Source: Peristeroidobacter soli (lineage in GTDB: Bacteria; Pseudomonadota; Gammaproteobacteria; Steroidobacterales; Steroidobacteraceae). Taken from it: a DNA stretch of 64,000 nucleotides. The position numbers were made by a program, and so were the translations under genes. The notes beneath the pieces are model-generated. The model did no database searches. It had not been told where the DNA came from and saw only the letters and a program-made list of their open reading frames with translations. This document shows positions 42,485 through 50,778 of the stretch, piece after piece. The stretch's first letter is position 1. Each line of letters starts with the position of its first letter. The stretch spans positions 62,001 through 126,000 of the forward strand of contig NZ_RYEV01000011.1 of NCBI RefSeq assembly GCF_004138485.1, given 5' to 3'.

Positions 42485-42800
42485 GCCGCTCAATGCCTAC
42501 CATCCGCATCTCGGACGATGAGATCACAGTGGACATCACGGGCTCTGCGCCACAGCAGGTCGGGCCGGTGAACTCGCCGCTACCTTCGACGGCGTTGGCC
42601 GTCTGTGATGAAGATGATGATCGCGCCCAACTGCGATGACAACGCAGGCTTCCTCCGTCCGCGCTCCGGCCTGAGCCGATGCGCGAGTGGCCTGCGGCGC
42701 GTTTGGCCCGGCGTAAATGGCCACTTCATCCAACGGCAAATGGGTCATTTGGCTCAAATGATACCAGCTGCATCCATGAATCCGATCCCGGTCTATCCGG
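42485..42800 (+). pseudogene. Remnant of an N-methylhydantoinase B (HyuB)-like gene
   Basis: A short readable stretch, DDEITVDITGSAPQQVGPVN followed by SPLPSTALAVC, matches the core HyuB motif (DFTGSAPQ-GP-N-P). After a small deletion the next frame reads KMMIAPNCDDNAGFLRP, the following HyuB element, and further on HLAQMIPAAS, the A-Q-x-x-P-A-A-S element. The frame is broken by stops, so only fossils remain. An intact gene of this family hydrolyses hydantoins or 5-oxoproline, which fits the amide theme of the surrounding genes. No hyuA remnant was found. Confidence 0.6.
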
Positions 42801-42899
42801 TGGGCACTTTAACGGCGCGCACTCCGTAGAGAACCGGCGAGCGAAGAGGCCGGCACATATCCCGCAGCAAATAGCAGGTAGAGTGGAGGTGGATTTTTA

Positions 42900-42928
42900 T
42901 CGACAAATAAAGCCAGTGCCGCTATGCT
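42900..42928 (+). promoter_or_regulatory. Candidate sigma-70 promoter of the aldolase-ABC operon
   Basis: TCGACA, then 17 bases, then TATGCT is a good match to a housekeeping promoter (TTGACA-17-TATAAT). It lies 33 bases before the aldolase ATG (42962), with an AGGAGG ribosome-binding site at 42945-42950. If correct, the catabolic-transport operon has its own constitutive or locally regulated start. Confidence 0.45.
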
Positions 42929-42961
42929 TCCTTTCAGTTCGATCAGGAGGCGGTTCCCAGC

Positions 42962-43726
42962 ATGAATTCCACCCCGCAAGGAAGGCCAGGCGCGCGTCGC
43001 GATACGGGCTTTTGGTTTTCCACTTCGAATGTCGTCGCGGCAGAGCTCGCCGCAGCTCGGGGCTTCGGCTACGCGGTGCTGGACCTGGAGCACGGGGCGT
43101 TCGATCAGAGCGGCCTCGATCTGTTTATTCCGCTGTGTCGTGCGCTGGGACTGCGCGTGATGGCGAAGGTGCTCGGGCCGCAGGCGGAGGCGATTCAGCA
43201 GGCGCTGGATTTCGGTGCCGACGCAGTCATCGTGCCGCATATACTGGGAATCGAGCACGCACGCGCAGTTTGCGCTCATGCCTCGTATCCACCGCGAGGC
43301 GATCGCAGTTATGCAGCGGGTCGCATCGTCGGTTATGGCAAACCGCCGGCGGGCTTTTTCACGGCGGAAAATCAACGGGTCCTCTGTCTGCCGATGATCG
43401 AGTCGGCGCAGGCGTTGGCGGATGTCGAACGCATTCTCGCTTTGGACACCGTCGATGGGCTGTTCGTCGGCCCGACGGACCTCGCACTGTCGCGAGGTCG
43501 TAGCGAATACGTTTTCAATGCGGACGACCAACGCGACATCGAGCGCATTGCTTCCGCTGCGCGTGTGGCGGGCAAGCCGTGGGTGCTCCCCGCCTGGTCG
43601 CCCGCCGAGCGCAGCTTTGCGGCCGCTCACGGTGCTAGCTGGACCGTGGTGCTCGATGAGCGCGGCGCGTTCGTCAGCGGATTGGATGCTTTCCTGGATC
43701 GTCTGGAGCAGGAGCGAGCGGCATGA
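42962..43726 (+). CDS. HpcH/HpaI-family class II aldolase
   Basis: A 254-residue cytoplasmic enzyme. The family signature is intact: FWFSTSNVVAAELAAARGFGYAVLDLEHG (DLEHG metal/acid site), AVIVPHI, an Arg-rich loop, LPMIESAQAL (Glu metal ligand) and VDGLFVGPTDLALS (GPxDL metal-binding Asp). Such enzymes cleave or form 4-hydroxy-2-oxo acids with pyruvate. It leads the operon, with a strong AGGAGG site, and its stop overlaps the next gene by 4 bases. It presumably acts on a hydroxy-oxo acid released after upstream hydrolysis. Confidence 0.9.
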   Translation: MNSTPQGRPGARRDTGFWFSTSNVVAAELAAARGFGYAVLDLEHGAFDQSGLDLFIPLCRALGLRVMAKVLGPQAEAIQQALDFGADAVIVPHILGIEHARAVCAHASYPPRGDRSYAAGRIVGYGKPPAGFFTAENQRVLCLPMIESAQALADVERILALDTVDGLFVGPTDLALSRGRSEYVFNADDQRDIERIASAARVAGKPWVLPAWSPAERSFAAAHGASWTVVLDERGAFVSGLDAFLDRLEQERAA

Positions 43727-44829
43727 CTGCCTTTCCGACGATCAGATTGGCGGGTGGTCCGCTGGAGCGGGGCGTGCAGCACGGCCGGCAGGCGGCCGAT
43801 CGAATTGCACTGGCGCTCGATCTGTATCGCACTGAGTTCGCACACAAAGGCGTGGAATGGGACGAGGCGCTCGCGCTTGCGAGTGAGTTCCTGACACACA
43901 TGCGAGCGTACGATGCCGAACTCGTCACCGAGCTCGAAGGTATCGCGCAGGGCGCGCGGCAGGCGTTGCCTGCCATCGTGATCATCAACGCCCGCACCGA
44001 GATCATGTATTGGAAGGCCGGCAAGCAAAAAGCACGAGAGCCGCTGGCGGCGGCCGACGAATGTACCAGCGCCGTCGCAACGCCGGATGTGACACTCGAC
44101 CAACGCATGCTGCACGCGATGAATTGGGATTGGCAGGTCGACTGCGCGGATCTGATCGTCGTGCTCAATATCGCCGCTACGGATCAATCGCCGGCGATTC
44201 TGACGAGCGTCGAGGCTGGTCAGCTCGCGCGTCACGGCTTCAACGGTGCCGGTATCGCCATTACGATCAATGGGCTGCATAGTAGCCAGGACTACGGTCG
44301 CTTCGGCATTCCCAGCCCGATGATCCGTCGGCGCATGCTGATGAGCACGCGACTGTCGATGGCGATGTATGCGCTGAACAATGCTCCGCGTGCGTTTTCG
44401 CATTACGTGGCCGTGAGCCATGCGGGCGGCGAGGCGTTCGGCATCGAGGCGACGCCCGACGACTTGTTCATTCTCTCACCGCGCAACGGCATCCTGGCGC
44501 ATGCCAATCATTTCCAGAGCCCGATCGCGCAGCTCAAGCTCACCGATCTGAACATCGCGCGACTGCCGGAGACCCTGTACCGCGAGCGACGCGTTACACG
44601 ACAGCTGGAAAAGGCGGCGGGCTCCATCACCGTCGATACGCTGAAGTCGGCGCTGGCGGATTCCTACGGCTCGCCCGATGCCGTGTGTCGCAGTCCGTCG
44701 CAGCGGCCCGGCGGCATGATTACCGGCACTGTCTATACTCTGGTGATGGACGCCGGTGCAAAATCCATGTGGCTGGCGCCTCGGCCTTATCTTGGCGCGC
44801 ACTATACCGAGTATCGTCTGGATGCTTAG
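43723..44829 (+). CDS. C45-family (acyl-CoA:6-aminopenicillanic acid acyltransferase-type) N-terminal nucleophile hydrolase
   Basis: A 368-residue protein without signal. The C45 fold is visible: GGPLERGVQHGRQAADRI opening, VTELEGIAQGA, IVIINARTEI, the nucleophile Cys114 in ADECTSAVA, MNWDWQVDCADLIVV, EAGQLARHGFNGAGIAITIN and PGGMITGTVYTLVMD near the end. In this family, precursor cleavage exposes the Cys as the new N-terminus, and substrates are amides (penicillins, N-acyl compounds, peptides). It overlaps the aldolase (4 bases) and the substrate-binding protein (8 bases), so it is part of the transport operon. The cytoplasmic location implies it acts on imported fragments. Confidence 0.9.
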   Translation: MTAFPTIRLAGGPLERGVQHGRQAADRIALALDLYRTEFAHKGVEWDEALALASEFLTHMRAYDAELVTELEGIAQGARQALPAIVIINARTEIMYWKAGKQKAREPLAAADECTSAVATPDVTLDQRMLHAMNWDWQVDCADLIVVLNIAATDQSPAILTSVEAGQLARHGFNGAGIAITINGLHSSQDYGRFGIPSPMIRRRMLMSTRLSMAMYALNNAPRAFSHYVAVSHAGGEAFGIEATPDDLFILSPRNGILAHANHFQSPIAQLKLTDLNIARLPETLYRERRVTRQLEKAAGSITVDTLKSALADSYGSPDAVCRSPSQRPGGMITGTVYTLVMDAGAKSMWLAPRPYLGAHYTEYRLDA

Positions 44830-46480
44830 AGCGGGCAGGCATGGGTGGCGAGCATGCGCTCCCCTCATGTTCATGTGGGGTTGCCTGTGCTTCGCGGGGC
44901 CTGGCGGGGCGGCGGCGAATGCCGAGCCGATCCTGCGTGTCGCGCTCGCCAGCGATCTTCGCAGCACCAATCCCGGCATCAATCGCGACTCCGTCACCGA
45001 TTGGGTGATGACGCATGTTGTCGAGGGATTGGTCGCGACCAATGCCGAGCTTGCGCCGGCGCCCATGCTCGCCGAATCGTGGAGCGTCTCGGACGACGGC
45101 CGCGAGTACACGTTCCGCCTGCGCCCGGACGTGAAGTTCCAGAACGGCGCCACGCTTCGTGCCGCACACGTCGTGTGGAGCTGGCGTCGCATGCTCGATC
45201 CGCAGACGCGCTGGCCCTGCCGCTCTTGGTACGACGGCAATGGCGATTCGGGCGTCCGCATCGATGCGATACAAGCAGTCGACGAGCACACAGTGCGTTT
45301 CCGCCTGCGCGAGCCGGATCCGCTGTTCTTGTATCGGCTGGCAGACGTTCAATGCCACGTGGCGATCATTCATCCGGAATCGCTGGATGCGAACGGCAAC
45401 TGGCGCTGGCCGATTGGTACCGGTCCGTATCGACTCAAAGAGTGGCGTCGCGGCCGTTACGTCGAGCTGGAACGCTTCGATGGTTATTCGCTCGCGGCTC
45501 AGCCCGCCAGTGGATTCGCCGGTCGCAAGGAAGCATTCGTACGCAACGTTCGACTGGTCGTCATTCCGGATGCGAGCTCGGCCAAGCTCGCCGTTCTTTC
45601 CGGTGAGATCGACATCTGGCCGCTGACAGCTGCCGAGGCTCTGCCCGAACTGCGCCGTGATTCACACGTCGACCTGCTTCAGGAAGCATCGCGCGATTGG
45701 AGCGTCCTGCTGATGCAGAACCGCAGCGGTGTGATGAGCAACCCGGCGCTCCGAGCTGCAATCGCAAGCGCGCTCGACCCGGAGTTGATCTCGCAATCGA
45801 CCATGCATGCGAGCCGGCCTTTGCGTCCGTACGGCGTGCCGGCGGAAGAAATCGCACCCGACATCCTGGCGCGAATCCCGCCGGCATATCAGCCCCAACG
45901 AACGCAGGAGTTGTTGCGGCAGGCGGGATACAAAGGCGAGCTCATCGAAATCGATGTCAGTCGCGAGACTGGCAGCTACTTCAACGACGCCATCGTCGTG
46001 CATGCACTGCTGGTGCGCGCCGGCATCAATGCACGAGTACGCAGCATGGATTGGGCGACCCAGTTCAAGCGCTACCTCGGCCATGAGTACCAGCTGAGCC
46101 TGTTTGGTTACACGGGACGTGCGACGGGGCCGATGATGTACTCGGTGTTCGTCTGCGATCCCGTGAAGCGCGTCAACTGCGTCGTACATACGCCGCGTGC
46201 CTTGGCCATCATGGGTGAGCTGAACACGTCCTCGCCACAGCGATGGCCCGTGCTGATGGGCGAGCTCGAGATGGAAATCGCGCACGACCGATCCATCATC
46301 GGGCTGTATGCGCCGCTGCGAATCACCACTGTGCGTCGTTCAGTTGTCGGCTACGAAACCTGGGCGCTGGGCATGCCTAGATTTTGGGGCGTAAGAGTGG
46401 ACGCTCCGGGGCAAACCACTGCCGTCGCCAAACGGCTCGCAAGGGTCTCGGCCGCTTCCGGCCAGGGAACGTGGCCATGA
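44822..46480 (+). CDS. Periplasmic peptide-type ABC substrate-binding protein (SBP_bac_5)
   Basis: A 552-residue protein. The start at 44822 overlaps the preceding stop by 8 bases, and the signal runs to about residue 35 (GAAANA). Family features are LRVALASDLRSTNPGIN, MLAESWSVSDDGREYTFRLRPDVKFQNGATL, DAIQAVDEHTVRFRL, IGTGPYRLKEWRRGRYVELERF and NRSGVMSNPALRAAIASALD, the Opp/Dpp binding-protein pattern. It should capture oligopeptides or similar amides in the periplasm for the permease encoded next. Its stop overlaps the first permease gene by 4 bases. Confidence 0.93.
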   Translation: MLRAGRHGWRACAPLMFMWGCLCFAGPGGAAANAEPILRVALASDLRSTNPGINRDSVTDWVMTHVVEGLVATNAELAPAPMLAESWSVSDDGREYTFRLRPDVKFQNGATLRAAHVVWSWRRMLDPQTRWPCRSWYDGNGDSGVRIDAIQAVDEHTVRFRLREPDPLFLYRLADVQCHVAIIHPESLDANGNWRWPIGTGPYRLKEWRRGRYVELERFDGYSLAAQPASGFAGRKEAFVRNVRLVVIPDASSAKLAVLSGEIDIWPLTAAEALPELRRDSHVDLLQEASRDWSVLLMQNRSGVMSNPALRAAIASALDPELISQSTMHASRPLRPYGVPAEEIAPDILARIPPAYQPQRTQELLRQAGYKGELIEIDVSRETGSYFNDAIVVHALLVRAGINARVRSMDWATQFKRYLGHEYQLSLFGYTGRATGPMMYSVFVCDPVKRVNCVVHTPRALAIMGELNTSSPQRWPVLMGELEMEIAHDRSIIGLYAPLRITTVRRSVVGYETWALGMPRFWGVRVDAPGQTTAVAKRLARVSAASGQGTWP

Positions 46481-47421
46481 TGCTGACCTTCATACTCAGG
46501 CGCGTCGCTCAGGGGCTGCTCACGCTTGCGATTGCAGGCACCGCGGTGTTCCTGTTGATCCGAGTGATTCCGGGCGATCCCGCGCAGATGCTGGTGGGCG
46601 ATGTCGGCGATCCCGCAATGGTTGCTGCCACGCGCGCGAGTCTGGGGCTGGATCGACCACTGCCCGAGCAATGGCTGCTGTTCGCGAGCGATCTGGCGAA
46701 TGGCGATCTGGGCACGTCCATCATGACCGGTCAGCAGGTGCGAGAAGTCATCATGCAGGCGTTTCCCGTCACTGCTTCGGTGGTGCTGCTGGCGACTGCG
46801 ATTGCGGCCTTGATCGGCATCCCCGCGGGCATGTGGGCCGCGTGGCGTCAGGGGCGAGCGGCCGACTATCTGCTGGTCGGTATCACCTCGGTGTTGCTGT
46901 CGGTGCCGACGTTCTGGTCGGGATTGATCGTGCTGGTCATCTTCTCGGTGAAGCTCGGCTGGCTGCCTGCCTTGGGCTATGTGCCGCTGGGCGAAGATCT
47001 GCGAGCGGGCTTGATTGCTTTGATCATGCCCGTGGGTGTGCTCGTGCTGGCGGAGCTGGCGACCCTTGCGAGGATGATGCGCTCTTCGACACTCGAAGTT
47101 CTGCGCCTCGACTACATCACCAGCGCGCAGGCGCGCGGCGTTGCTCCTTGGGCGGTGCTGCTACGTCACGTGTTTCGCAACGCCTTCGCGCCAACGATGA
47201 CGACACTCGGCTTGATGCTGGGACATCTGCTGGGTGGCGTGGTGGTCATCGAAAAAATCTTCGGCCTGCCCGGCATCGGCCGCCTGCTGGTGGACTCGAT
47301 CGTGCAGCGTGACTATCCGATCGTGCAGGGTTGTCTGTTGTTCGTCGCCTTCATTTTCGTGATCGTGAATCTGATCGTCGACCTGCTGTACGCGGCGCTC
47401 GATCCGCGAGTCAGGGTTTGA
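46477..47421 (+). CDS. dppB: Opp/Dpp-type ABC permease, first subunit
   Basis: A 314-residue inner-membrane protein from the ATG at 46477 (ATGA overlap with the binding protein). It has the N-terminal TM with the family's FLLIRVIPGDPA periplasmic motif, five further membrane segments and the cytoplasmic EAA loop (SAQARGVAPWAVLLRHVFRNAFAP) that contacts the ATPase. The end NLIVDLLYAALDPRVRV is the DppB signature. It pairs with the second permease encoded 2 bases downstream. Confidence 0.94.
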   Translation: MMLTFILRRVAQGLLTLAIAGTAVFLLIRVIPGDPAQMLVGDVGDPAMVAATRASLGLDRPLPEQWLLFASDLANGDLGTSIMTGQQVREVIMQAFPVTASVVLLATAIAALIGIPAGMWAAWRQGRAADYLLVGITSVLLSVPTFWSGLIVLVIFSVKLGWLPALGYVPLGEDLRAGLIALIMPVGVLVLAELATLARMMRSSTLEVLRLDYITSAQARGVAPWAVLLRHVFRNAFAPTMTTLGLMLGHLLGGVVVIEKIFGLPGIGRLLVDSIVQRDYPIVQGCLLFVAFIFVIVNLIVDLLYAALDPRVRV

Positions 47422-47423
47422 TC

Positions 47424-48257
47424 ATGCGCGGCTTCAAACTCGGCATGGCTGGAACGGGCGGCGCGCTGCTCCTTGGGTTCATGGTGCTGCTGACACTGGC
47501 TGGGCTGGTGGTCATGCCGCACGATCCGATCGCATTGGATTTCACGCAGCGCCTGGCGGCGCCGTCCGCCGCGCATTGGCTGGGTACCGACCAGTTCGGC
47601 CGCGACGTGCTCAGTCGCGTCATGCTCGGCGGGCGGGGCAGTTTGCTGGTCGCCTCGCTCACTGTGCTGCTGACGGTGGCCATCGGTCTGCCTTTCGGCG
47701 CACTGGTCGCATACGTCGGCGGTTGGTTCGAGCGGTTGAGCATGACCGTACTCGATGCATTGCTGGCGTTCCCGAGTTTGCTGATCGCGCTCGGCATCAT
47801 GGCCGTGATCGGTCCGTCGACCTCCGGCGTGGTCATGGCGCTGACGATCGCGTACACGCCGGGCGTCGTGCGAGTGACGCGTTCGGTCGCTTTGAGCTTG
47901 CGAGAAACGGGCTTCGTGCAGGCGAGCGAAGTGTTGGGCTGGTCCACCGCGCACGTCGTATGCCGGCATGTCATTCCGAATTGCATCGCGCCGATCGCCG
48001 TGATGGGAGCTTCGCTGTTCGCAGCGGCGCTGCTCGCCGAGAGTGCGCTCAGCTTTCTAGGTGTTGGCTTGCCACCGCCCGCGCCCACGTGGGGCGGCAT
48101 GCTTGCGGATGGCCGGCCATTCCTCTCGGAGGCGTCGTGGTTGTCGCTGTTCCCCGGGCTTGCGATCGCTGTCTCGCTGCTCGGCTGCAACTTGCTCGGC
48201 GATGCCTTGCGCGACCGGCTCGATCCCCGCATGCGTTCGGCGGGAGGATCGACATGA
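47424..48257 (+). CDS. dppC: Opp/Dpp-type ABC permease, second subunit
   Basis: A 277-residue inner-membrane protein. The N-terminus has one TM and the DppC motif HWLGTDQFGRDVLSRVMLGGR. The core membrane segments include GLPFGALVAYVGGWFERL, and the EAA loop is QASEVLGWSTAHVVCRHVIPNCIAP. ESALSFLGVGLPPPAPTWGGML and NLLGDALRDRLDPRMR are the characteristic C-terminal features. It is 2 bases behind the first permease and overlaps the ATPase by 4 bases. Confidence 0.94.
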   Translation: MRGFKLGMAGTGGALLLGFMVLLTLAGLVVMPHDPIALDFTQRLAAPSAAHWLGTDQFGRDVLSRVMLGGRGSLLVASLTVLLTVAIGLPFGALVAYVGGWFERLSMTVLDALLAFPSLLIALGIMAVIGPSTSGVVMALTIAYTPGVVRVTRSVALSLRETGFVQASEVLGWSTAHVVCRHVIPNCIAPIAVMGASLFAAALLAESALSFLGVGLPPPAPTWGGMLADGRPFLSEASWLSLFPGLAIAVSLLGCNLLGDALRDRLDPRMRSAGGST

Positions 48258-49939
48258 GCGCGGCGCTGGCGAAGCTGGTGAACATTAGTGACGTGTCGGT
48301 GGTTGCCTCCGGTCAAGGCCGCGTCATCCTGGACAATGTTTCTATCGATGTCGACGCAGGCGAAGTCGTCGCGATCGTCGGCGAGTCGGGTTCCGGCAAG
48401 AGCACGCTGGCGCGCGCCACTATCGGTCTGCTGCCGCGGGGTGTGCATGTGAGCGCCGGCCGAATCGAGGTGGCCGGTGTCGAGCCTGCGTTGCTCGACG
48501 AGCGCGAGTTGCGAAGCCTGCGCGGTCGAACGACCGGCATGGTGTTTCAGGAGCCGATGAGCGCGCTCAATCCGACCATGCCGGTGGGCCAGCAACTCAC
48601 CGAAGTGTGTCGCACTCACTTGGGAATGAGCCGTGGCGAGGCCGACGAGCGGGCGGCAACGATGCTCGAGCGAGTCCGCATCCGCGATCCGAAAGCGGCG
48701 CTCCGTCGCTACCCGCACGAGTTCTCCGGAGGCATGCGCCAACGGCTCATGCTTGCGGCGGCGTTACTTCATCAGCCGAAACTCTTGATCGCCGACGAGC
48801 CGACGACCGCGCTCGATGTCATTGTGCAGCGTGAAGTGCTGGAGCTGATGACGGAGCTGGTGCGTGAAATAGGAGCAGCGCTGATGCTGGTTACTCACGA
48901 CCTGGCGGTGGTCGCGGCGTATGCGCAACGGGTCGCGGTGCTCGATGCTGGTCGCAGAGTCGATTGGGGCCCGGTCGCCGACGTAGTTTTGAATCCTCGT
49001 GAAGCGCACGTGGAGCGGCTGCTTGCAGCGCTGCCAACCGGCCGTCGCGGCAATATGCAGAAGACTGGCGCGACCGCGCCGCCTGTGCTCGAGATCGAGC
49101 AGTTGTGTGTGACTTATCCAGGTCGGCGCAAGTTGCCCTGGTCGCCGCGCGTGGATCGTGTAGCCCTGCAATCGGTGACGCTGAATGTCGACGCCGGCGA
49201 AACGCTGGCGGTGGTCGGGGAGTCGGGCTCGGGCAAAAGCTCACTGGCGCGCGTTCTGGTGAGATTGCTGCGTCCGGCGTCCGGTTGCGTGAAGTTTGCC
49301 GGCCACGACCTGGCGCAGGTCCGTGGCGCCAAGTTGCGCGAGCTGCGGCGCGAGTTGCAAATCGTTTTCCAGGATCCGGCATCGGCGCTCGATCCACGCA
49401 TGAGCATATTCGAGGTCGTCGCCGAGGGACTGGCGCCGAGTGCGCTAGGAGATCGTGCAGAGGCGCGGCGGCGTGTGGCGGCTCTGCTGCTCGAAGTCGG
49501 TTTGGAAGAGCGCTTTCTGGAAATGTTGCCCCACCAGCTTTCCGGTGGTCAGCGCCAGCGAGTGTGTATCGCGCGCGCGCTGGCGGCGCAGCCTCGCGTG
49601 CTCGTGGCCGACGAAGCCGTGTCCGCCCTGGACTTGTCGGTGCAGTCGCGAATCCTGGCATTGATCGAACGCTTGCAACTCAAGCACGGCTTCGCATGCA
49701 TTTTCGTAACTCACAACCTGGCTGTCGCCGAGCGCATCGCCGATCGCGTAGTCGTGCTGTATCGAGGCGAACTGGTCGAGTGCGGAACCACGGCCGAGGT
49801 GCTCGATCGGCCTTCTCACCCCTATACGCGAGCGTTGCTTGCGGCCTCCTTGGAGCTGGGACCGATCGCACCCGGCAAGTATGGGCTTCGCGCACGCGCC
49901 GCCCATGCCGCCACACCGACCGATTCGATTATTTCCTAG
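48254..49939 (+). CDS. Tandem ABC ATPase for the peptide-type transporter
   Basis: A 561-residue protein carrying both ATPase halves in one chain (DppD-DppF fusion, as in GsiA or YejF). Half one has Walker A GESGSGKST, signature FSGGMRQRL and Walker B LLIADEPTTALD. Half two (from about residue 280) has GESGSGKSS, LSGGQRQRV and VLVADEAVSALD, where Ala replaces the usual Pro of DEP. The C-terminal SHPYTRALLAA segment is the oligopeptide-transporter tail. It starts within the stop of the second permease. With the two permeases and the binding protein this is a complete importer. Confidence 0.94.
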   Translation: MSAALAKLVNISDVSVVASGQGRVILDNVSIDVDAGEVVAIVGESGSGKSTLARATIGLLPRGVHVSAGRIEVAGVEPALLDERELRSLRGRTTGMVFQEPMSALNPTMPVGQQLTEVCRTHLGMSRGEADERAATMLERVRIRDPKAALRRYPHEFSGGMRQRLMLAAALLHQPKLLIADEPTTALDVIVQREVLELMTELVREIGAALMLVTHDLAVVAAYAQRVAVLDAGRRVDWGPVADVVLNPREAHVERLLAALPTGRRGNMQKTGATAPPVLEIEQLCVTYPGRRKLPWSPRVDRVALQSVTLNVDAGETLAVVGESGSGKSSLARVLVRLLRPASGCVKFAGHDLAQVRGAKLRELRRELQIVFQDPASALDPRMSIFEVVAEGLAPSALGDRAEARRRVAALLLEVGLEERFLEMLPHQLSGGQRQRVCIARALAAQPRVLVADEAVSALDLSVQSRILALIERLQLKHGFACIFVTHNLAVAERIADRVVVLYRGELVECGTTAEVLDRPSHPYTRALLAASLELGPIAPGKYGLRARAAHAATPTDSIIS

Positions 49940-49950
49940 AGAGCATTCCG

Positions 49951-50766
49951 ATGAAGGCCGTTCTACTGCAATTCAACTCCAGCGACGACAAGCAGGCCAA
50001 CCTGGCGATGGCGGAGCAGTTGATTCGCGCCGTGGCCAAGGCCGAGCGGCCCGAGCTTATCGTGTTGCCCGAAATCTGGACGTACCAGGGTGGCAATCCA
50101 GCAGGCGCGCGCGCGGCGGCTGAGTTGGCGGGTGAAGGAGTGGCGTGGCGCATGCTCTCGTCACTGGCACGCGAGTTAGGTTGCGTCATTCATGGCGGCA
50201 GCATCAACGAAAGCGCCGACGGCCGCATGTACAACACCTCTTTCGTGTTCGACATCGGCGGCAATCAGGTGGCGCGCTATCGGAAGATCCACCTGTTCGA
50301 CATGATCGGCTCCGACGCTTCCGTGTACAAAGAATCGGCGCTCTACTCGCGTGGCGCGGAGCTCGCGACATTCAGCGTCGGCGAGTTCTCGTTCGGCTGC
50401 GCCATCTGTTACGACCTGCGCTTCCCCGAGTTGTTTGCCACGCTCGCGCAAAGGGGCGTCGACGCTATCGTCGTCCCCGCGGCGTTCACTCTCGCAACCG
50501 GGCTCGCGCATTGGGAAGTGCTGTGCCGGGCCCGAGCCATCGAAACACAAACCTATCTCTTGGCCGCGAATCAGAGCGGTCCTTACGCGGTAGGGAATGA
50601 AGTGCGCGCGAACTTCGGCAACTCGATGGTAGTGAGCCCGTGGGGTCAGGTGGTTGCGCGCGCTGAGGATGGCATCGGCTACATCGCAGCGACGTTGCAG
50701 CTCACATCGGTTCTGGATGTGCGTAACAGGATGCCAGTCGCTCACCACCGCGTGCCTTTCGGGTGA
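49951..50766 (+). CDS. Nitrilase-superfamily carbon-nitrogen hydrolase
   Basis: A 271-residue cytoplasmic enzyme from ATG 49951. The catalytic triad is complete: Glu41 (LIVLPEIW), Lys112 (RYRKIHLF) and Cys153 (GCAICYDLRFPE). The surrounding sequence (ATGLAHWEVLCRARAIETQTYLLAANQSG) is that of omega-amidase/Nit2- or deaminated glutathione amidase-type members, which hydrolyse amides of 2-oxo acids. It follows the ATPase by 11 bases and probably degrades the imported amide. Confidence 0.92.
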   Translation: MKAVLLQFNSSDDKQANLAMAEQLIRAVAKAERPELIVLPEIWTYQGGNPAGARAAAELAGEGVAWRMLSSLARELGCVIHGGSINESADGRMYNTSFVFDIGGNQVARYRKIHLFDMIGSDASVYKESALYSRGAELATFSVGEFSFGCAICYDLRFPELFATLAQRGVDAIVVPAAFTLATGLAHWEVLCRARAIETQTYLLAANQSGPYAVGNEVRANFGNSMVVSPWGQVVARAEDGIGYIAATLQLTSVLDVRNRMPVAHHRVPFG

Positions 50767-50778
50767 CCGGCGGAGCAG

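Noticed and set aside
47411-48742. A 443-codon minus-strand open frame opposite the permease and ATPase genes
   Set aside because: It runs across three well-supported coupled genes; no signal peptide or domain.
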